Assembly: GCA_027076405.1 (NCBI GenBank)
Contig: JALTJN010000365.1
Coordinates: 1 to 64,000 of the forward strand
Source of the DNA: Chromatiales bacterium
Lineage (GTDB): Bacteria > Pseudomonadota > Gammaproteobacteria > UBA6429
Reading direction: 5' to 3'
Length of the DNA: 64,000 nt
The translations under genes and the position numbers were made by a program. Numbering within the stretch: position 1 is the stretch's first letter; every line of letters begins with the position of its first letter. The notes under the pieces were generated by a model that ran no database searches, was not told the origin of the DNA, and was given only the letters and a program-made list of their open reading frames with translations. Of this stretch, positions 59,610-64,000 are shown in pieces.

Positions 59610-62051
59610 ATGAAAAAATTATCTGCTTTTATACGTAAATCACTTAAATTTTTCGCTTACTTTCTTCTTACCTTCATTATAGCAGTTAGCCTCGTTGTCG
59701 TATTCAGTGGTGACTCTGATTATGAGGGAAGTCTTGATGAAAACATTATCACAGATGTCACTCAACTAAATCCCGTTCATGTCAATAAAGTTATACAACC
59801 AAAATCAGTAGCTGAAATAGTTAATGCGATTAAAACAAGTACAGGTGCTATTTCTATTGGTGGTGGTCGTTTTAGCATGGGAGGGCAAACCGCAATAGAA
59901 GATAGTCTTCATTTAGACATGCGGCAATATAACAATGTCGTCGATTTTTCAGCAGTACGAAAAGAAGTAACGGTAGAGTCCGGAATTACCTGGCGAAAAT
60001 TACAGCAGTATATTGATAAATATAATTTGTCGGTAAAAATCATGCAAACCTATGCCAACTTTACCGTTGGTGGCTCCATGAGCGTTAATGTCCATGGCCG
60101 CTATATCGGGCATGGACCAATGATTTCATCCATTAAGTCATTCAAAATTGTACTAGCCGATGGTTCAATAAATGAAGCCTCGCCGGCAATTAACCCTCAT
60201 TTATATTATTCAGCTATTGGTGGTTATGGTGGCATTGGAGTAATTACCGAGGTGACTTTGCAACTTGAACCCAACACAGCGGTCGAACGAAAAACATTCA
60301 CAATGGATGTTAAAGACTACAAAAAATATTTTTTCAAACAAATTCGGGATAATAAAAATGTAGTTTTCCATAACGCGGATATTTATCCGCCTGATTTTGA
60401 ATCAGCTCGTGATGTTAGCTGGTATACCACCGATAAACCCGTCACCATTAATGAACGGATCATTGATGAAAATCGCAGCTACTGGTTACTACCCAAACTT
60501 GTTTCCTTTACCTCTTACATGCCTTTTGGTAAAGCGATTAGAGAGTACATTTATGATCCGCTTTATTACATGAGTGATCGTGTTGTCTGGCGAAACTGGG
60601 AAGCCAGTTATGATATCAGAGAACTGGGCGAAGGTGATCGCAGCGAAGATACGTATGTATTACATGAATATTTTATACCGGTAAATAATTTTGATTCTTT
60701 TATACCTAAAATGCGTAAAGTATTTCAATCTAATGATGTTGATGTTTTAAATGTATCGATACGCCATGCTTTACCTGACACAGGTTCTTATTTGGCATGG
60801 GCACGAGAAGAAGTCTTTGCTTTTGTGGTTTATTACCATCAGGACACCTCCAAAGAAGCACAGCAAAAAGTCGGAAAATGGACCAGAGAAATGATCGATG
60901 CCATTTTATCTGAAGGCGGTACCTACTACCTACCCTATCAACCTCATGCAACCACTGCACAATTTAGAAAGGCCTATCCCGATGCCGAAAAGTTTTTCAA
61001 AGTAAAACATCAGGTTGATCCCGATAACCGTTTCCAAAATAAACTATGGGAGAAATATTACCCGTCAAAAAAGCAACAAACCCAGGCATTCCTGGGGCAG
61101 GTTAAAAATTATTATAAAGGGGAAGAACAAACTTACTTAACCATGCCGGAATGGTATCTGGTCTTTAATCCGAATGAATATGCCCAATTCTTAAAAGCCG
61201 GAAATAACCCCAGCGACTTCCCTTTTTTTTCCAGTATCAACGAGTACTGGACACTTTATGATTATGTTAATAAATTAACCGATGGTGTTTATCCTGAAAA
61301 CAGTGAATACCAAACAATGCTGCAAGTTATTGGAGTGAGTACCACCGCTGAATATATGCTGAAAGGTATTTATGAAAATACGATTGGTCGCTTTACGCGC
61401 TGGACGGCCTCTGCAGATACTGCTGAAGATATTCTTATTCAAAATGCCCATGCAGCTTATGCAAAACTGATTTATACCGAAGCATGGTATAAATTCCCCT
61501 TTTATAGCTGGGCAAAAAAAATATGGAGTGAACCCGATTTTTTTGGCCAGAATTTTATACGAAAAATAGAACGTAAACTTTCATTTACTACCGAATTTAT
61601 TTTCAAATCACTGTATGCAAAACTCATCGGCTTTGGCGCACAAACCGCATACGAACAATCTGACGGATTAGTTACCTTACGAGTTAATGCCAGCCCTGAA
61701 TTAATTTCCAACATCGATCCCCGAATCAAGATATTAAAAAATTTTGGTGAAAGCGATTTAGTTATCACGCTGCCGCGCTGGGGCGAGTTTACAGAAATTA
61801 TGCCCAAACTGGCAAAAGCTGAAATACAATTTATCCAAATATCTGGGAATGATGATATTTTGGTCACCGTTATTACTGATAAAGAAAGTAATAAAAACAT
61901 AAGTCATGGCAAGTATTTATTTTCATCACTCGTTATTTCGCCCAAAAATAAAAACCGTTTGGCTTATACTGTAAAAGTAAAAAATCTGTCTTCTTTTATC
62001 AATACGCTTAAGCCACTCGGGATTACTCTTGAGCATGTCTATGACTATTAG
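59610..62051 (+). CDS. Membrane-anchored FAD-binding oxidase with an extra C-terminal domain
   Basis: An 813-residue protein. After basic MKKLSAFIRKSLK a single membrane segment (about 14-33) anchors it, with the rest predicted outside. Residues about 50-215 are an FAD-binding (PCMH-type) domain with ISIGGGRFSMGGQ and NFTVGGSMSVNVHGR. The segment to about 480 resembles a DHCR24/gulonolactone oxidase-type substrate domain, ending in HQVDPDNRFQNKLWEKYY. Residues about 485-813 form a further domain I do not recognise. The His that usually links FAD covalently is Arg here (GGGRFSMGG). I chose ATG 59610 over an upstream in-frame ATG at 59463 inside the divergent gene. Confidence 0.8.
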   Translation: MKKLSAFIRKSLKFFAYFLLTFIIAVSLVVVFSGDSDYEGSLDENIITDVTQLNPVHVNKVIQPKSVAEIVNAIKTSTGAISIGGGRFSMGGQTAIEDSLHLDMRQYNNVVDFSAVRKEVTVESGITWRKLQQYIDKYNLSVKIMQTYANFTVGGSMSVNVHGRYIGHGPMISSIKSFKIVLADGSINEASPAINPHLYYSAIGGYGGIGVITEVTLQLEPNTAVERKTFTMDVKDYKKYFFKQIRDNKNVVFHNADIYPPDFESARDVSWYTTDKPVTINERIIDENRSYWLLPKLVSFTSYMPFGKAIREYIYDPLYYMSDRVVWRNWEASYDIRELGEGDRSEDTYVLHEYFIPVNNFDSFIPKMRKVFQSNDVDVLNVSIRHALPDTGSYLAWAREEVFAFVVYYHQDTSKEAQQKVGKWTREMIDAILSEGGTYYLPYQPHATTAQFRKAYPDAEKFFKVKHQVDPDNRFQNKLWEKYYPSKKQQTQAFLGQVKNYYKGEEQTYLTMPEWYLVFNPNEYAQFLKAGNNPSDFPFFSSINEYWTLYDYVNKLTDGVYPENSEYQTMLQVIGVSTTAEYMLKGIYENTIGRFTRWTASADTAEDILIQNAHAAYAKLIYTEAWYKFPFYSWAKKIWSEPDFFGQNFIRKIERKLSFTTEFIFKSLYAKLIGFGAQTAYEQSDGLVTLRVNASPELISNIDPRIKILKNFGESDLVITLPRWGEFTEIMPKLAKAEIQFIQISGNDDILVTVITDKESNKNISHGKYLFSSLVISPKNKNRLAYTVKVKNLSSFINTLKPLGITLEHVYDY

Positions 62052-63184
62052 TTTCCTGGTGACCTGTCAGGCATTTCTTTAATATAAAGATCCTGCTTCG
62101 TATATGGGATCTCAATACCCTCAGCATTAAATCGTTTATAAATTTCAGTATTTAAAACATCAAGCACCCTTCCTCTTACCTCGGGTGTTTCTACCCAGCA
62201 CAATAGATCAATGTCCAGACTCGAATTACCGAATGATCGAAAACGCACACGGGGCTCCGGAGTGTCACAGACTTCCTTCTCGTTAAGCGCAACATCCATT
62301 AATGCAGCTCTAACCTGATCAATATCTGAACCATAGGCCACACCAACACTCACTTTTAAGCGATATTTTTCATACGGTCCACCAGACTCATTACTAATAC
62401 GCGAGTTACCCATGACTGCATTAGGAATCGTTATTTCAACATCACCTCGTGTTAATAAACGTGTACTGCGAATACCGATGTGTGTCACTTTGCCCCTGTC
62501 ACCACTGTCTAACACAACGTAGTCACCTATTTTATAAGGCGAGTCTGCCAAAATAAAAACACCGGCAAAAAGATTCGCCAGAGTATCTTTAGCGGCAAAA
62601 CCAATAGCAATACCAAGAATACCGGCTGATGCCAGCCATGCCGTCATATCGATATGCCACGATATAAAAATCAAATACGTAGCAATGACAAAAATAAAGA
62701 TGTAAGCCAAATTTTGAAATAAAGGTTTGGTCTGCGGCCGAATTAATGAATTGTCATGTGCATTAACACTTAGCACTCTAAGAATAATGACAACTAAACG
62801 CAGAACAAACATTGCCCACAAAAGCACCAATATTGTTGTGATGAGTGACTGTAAAATTCCATTTGCTAATGCTGATAACTTAAGGGGAATAACCGCAACC
62901 AGTAAGCCGGATAAAAATAAACTCCAGTAAACCGGACGTGGTAATAAGCACTGAATTTGATCATCCCAGCGTATTTTGGTTCGGTTTGTCAGCTGAGCAA
63001 TTAACGATGTCATCACACGAGTAACAACCTTTGCCAGAATCCATGAAAGAACAAAGACAACAAGAAATACTGCATGCGGATAATCACTAAAAAAGCCAAG
63101 AACCGGATCAAGCACCGTAAAGGCATCACCCAAAATACCCTGAGTATTATGCGCTGTTGTCGAGCTGTTAATTATTTTACTCAT
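62048..63184 (-). CDS. MscS-family mechanosensitive channel
   Basis: A 378-residue small-conductance mechanosensitive channel. Four to five membrane segments precede the pore helix region GILGIAIGFAAKDTLANLFAG (shown in part), followed by the MscS beta domain (DYVVLDSGDRGKVTHIGIRS) and alpha/beta C-terminal domain with VSVGVAYGSD. It releases solutes under osmotic downshock. Its stop overlaps that of the FAD oxidase (TTAG). Being near lipid-type enzymes may be coincidental. Confidence 0.9.
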   Translation of the reverse strand: MSKIINSSTTAHNTQGILGDAFTVLDPVLGFFSDYPHAVFLVVFVLSWILAKVVTRVMTSLIAQLTNRTKIRWDDQIQCLLPRPVYWSLFLSGLLVAVIPLKLSALANGILQSLITTILVLLWAMFVLRLVVIILRVLSVNAHDNSLIRPQTKPLFQNLAYIFIFVIATYLIFISWHIDMTAWLASAGILGIAIGFAAKDTLANLFAGVFILADSPYKIGDYVVLDSGDRGKVTHIGIRSTRLLTRGDVEITIPNAVMGNSRISNESGGPYEKYRLKVSVGVAYGSDIDQVRAALMDVALNEKEVCDTPEPRVRFRSFGNSSLDIDLLCWVETPEVRGRVLDVLNTEIYKRFNAEGIEIPYTKQDLYIKEMPDRSPGN

Positions 63185-63210
63185 AAAATCAATTTAACAA
63201 ATTTTAGGCT

Positions 63211-63252
63211 AAAAAAAACCCCGTGTTAGCCTAAGGCTAAACACGAGGTTTC
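63211..63252 (-). terminator. Rho-independent terminator after the cold-shock gene
   Basis: On the minus strand AACCTCGTGTTTAGCC and GGCTAACACGGGGTT form a long stem with a TTA loop and small mismatches, followed by TTTTTT. It lies about 25 nt past the csp stop and before the MscS start. Confidence 0.88.
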
Positions 63253-63277
63253 TTTCAAACAACAAGTGTAAAAGTAA

Positions 63278-63478
63278 TTATACAGTTACGTTTGATGCTT
63301 GTGGGCCTTTAGGACCATCTTCCACGTCGAAAGTCACTTGCTGACCTTCAGCTAGAGTACGGAAGCCGTCGCTAGCGATAGCAGAAAAATGTACAAATAC
63401 ATCTTTACTACCGTCGTCTGGAGTGATGAAACCAAAGCCTTTAGATTCGTTAAACCATTTAACGTTACCAGTTGCCAT
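63278..63478 (-). CDS. Cold-shock-family RNA chaperone
   Basis: A 66-residue CspA-family protein with both RNA-binding motifs intact: KGFGFITP (RNP1) and VFVHFSAI (RNP2). It binds single-stranded nucleic acid and destabilises RNA structure. Length and sequence are canonical, but assignment to a particular Csp paralogue is not possible. GAGG about 10 nt upstream and a strong terminator frame a single-gene unit. A DEAD-box helicase gene starts about 400 bp away on the other strand. Confidence 0.96.
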   Translation of the reverse strand: MATGNVKWFNESKGFGFITPDDGSKDVFVHFSAIASDGFRTLAEGQQVTFDVEDGPKGPQASNVTV

Positions 63479-63882
63479 ATTGAAATTACCTCATATAATT
63501 TTTTAAAAAAAGTGTTACAAATCTTACAAGGAAATTAACAGGATAAAACGTCTGACAAGAACCAGTAGAATGTAGCGATGAATATTGTAACTCCTTTTAG
63601 TAAAAAAAACACCATTTTGACCCCATAATTCAGCTATTTCAGTCTATCAACTCAGCCTGAAAAACCTTATTATTTTTGAAGATATACACTTTATTCTCAC
63701 CTTTTGCATGAAACTTGCTATATAATACGCGCTCAATTTCCGGTGCGCATCGGTCTGCACCTTTATAAAACACAGCAATCTGTTTTTGATTCATCTCGAA
63801 ACACGCTAATTAAGTTTCGCCTAAGACCGTCCCGAATATAATGTTTTGGGTAGGCCGATCTTCATAATTTGGAGACATTTTC
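63479..63882 (+). promoter_or_regulatory. Divergent csp/helicase intergenic region with a candidate helicase promoter
   Basis: This gap of about 400 bp holds the csp 5' leader (minus strand) and a long plus-strand leader of the helicase. On the plus strand TGCTATATAAT (63716-63726) looks like an extended -10 element. It would give a leader of about 150 nt containing hairpin-forming stretches such as GGTGCGCATCGGTCTGCACC. Long structured leaders are common in cold-inducible genes. No gene is visible. Confidence 0.35.
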
Positions 63883-64000
63883 ATGTCATTTGATTCACTC
63901 GGCCTCTCAGCCGAAATACTTCGTGCTGTATCCGAAAAAGGCTACACCACTCCGACTCCTATTCAACAACAAGCTATCCCTCTTATCCTTGAAGGCCGTG
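63883..64000 (+). CDS. DEAD-box RNA helicase, N-terminal part only (RhlE-like)
   Basis: A plus-strand frame starting ATG 63883 with GGAGAC about 8 nt upstream and running off the window end. The visible 39 residues are [20 protein letters not shown] followed by a Q-motif ([15 protein letters not shown]). The start MSFxxLGL and Q motif are typical of RhlE-type helicases. The Walker and DEAD motifs lie outside the window, so identity rests on the N terminus. Confidence 0.85.
   Translation, partial: MSFDSLGLSAEILRAVSEKGYTTPTPIQQQAIPLILEGR

Overview
This window is chromosomal DNA of an AT-rich gammaproteobacterium. Almost every gene is a housekeeping gene in a typical gammaproteobacterial order: tig-clpP-clpX-lon-hupB, scpA-scpB-rluB beside trpS-yciO-rnm, yciB-yciI, smc-zipA-ligA, dksA next to gluQRS, and rimP-nusA-infB-rbfA-truB-rpsO-pnp. 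ZipA, RluB, the one-domain QueF, the SoxW-like thioredoxins and a TrpRS with a cysteine cluster suit a free-living or symbiotic gammaproteobacterium. A sulfur-oxidiser-like relative is only a guess. I see no insertion sequence, integrase, prophage or CRISPR array.

Layout. 1-6.8 kb, minus strand: tRNA-Leu, trigger factor, ClpP, ClpX, Lon, HU-beta, then tRNA-Val and tRNA-Asp, a chaperone/protease block with a sigma-32-like promoter before lon. 7-12.4 kb: signalling (hybrid kinase with a tandem thioredoxin protein, and a diguanylate cyclase behind a sigma-54-like promoter). 12.4-18 kb: RluB, ScpAB, TrpRS, YciO, RNase AM. 18-22.3 kb: YciB, YciI, a parvulin, an ABC-2 exporter and a STAS-like protein. 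22.4-28.7 kb: LigA, ZipA, SMC. 29-36.7 kb: QueF, a sugar kinase, CysZ, a methyltransferase, MtgA, a GGDEF gene broken by an amber codon, a DUF2007 protein, an aminotransferase and a HAD phosphatase. 36.9-41.8 kb: DksA with a histone-H1-like tail, DUF3579, GluQRS, a PilZ protein, Acs. 42-51 kb: the nusA operon. 51-64 kb: a REC-ATPase regulator, DUF3025, PdxH, a B12 radical SAM protein, then an unusual group of apparently exported enzymes (phospholipase D, Tat-signal methyltransferase-like protein, membrane-anchored flavin oxidase), MscS, a cold-shock protein and the start of a DEAD-box helicase.

Regulation that can be read directly: terminator-like hairpins lie in the leaders of rimP and hupB, each between a good sigma-70 promoter and the gene. 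Candidate sigma-32 and sigma-54 promoters precede lon and the diguanylate cyclase. Several genes use TTG or GTG starts (trpS, yciO, the ABC ATPase, clpP, hupB, scpA, zipA).

The best candidate for something undescribed is the 57.0-62.1 kb group: three enzymes that all carry export or anchor signals, two of them divergent from one short promoter region. One is a methyltransferase fold behind a twin-arginine signal. Another is a flavin oxidase fused to a C-terminal domain of about 330 residues that I do not recognise. Also worth attention are the amber-interrupted GGDEF gene and a 121-bp imperfect palindrome between infB and rbfA.
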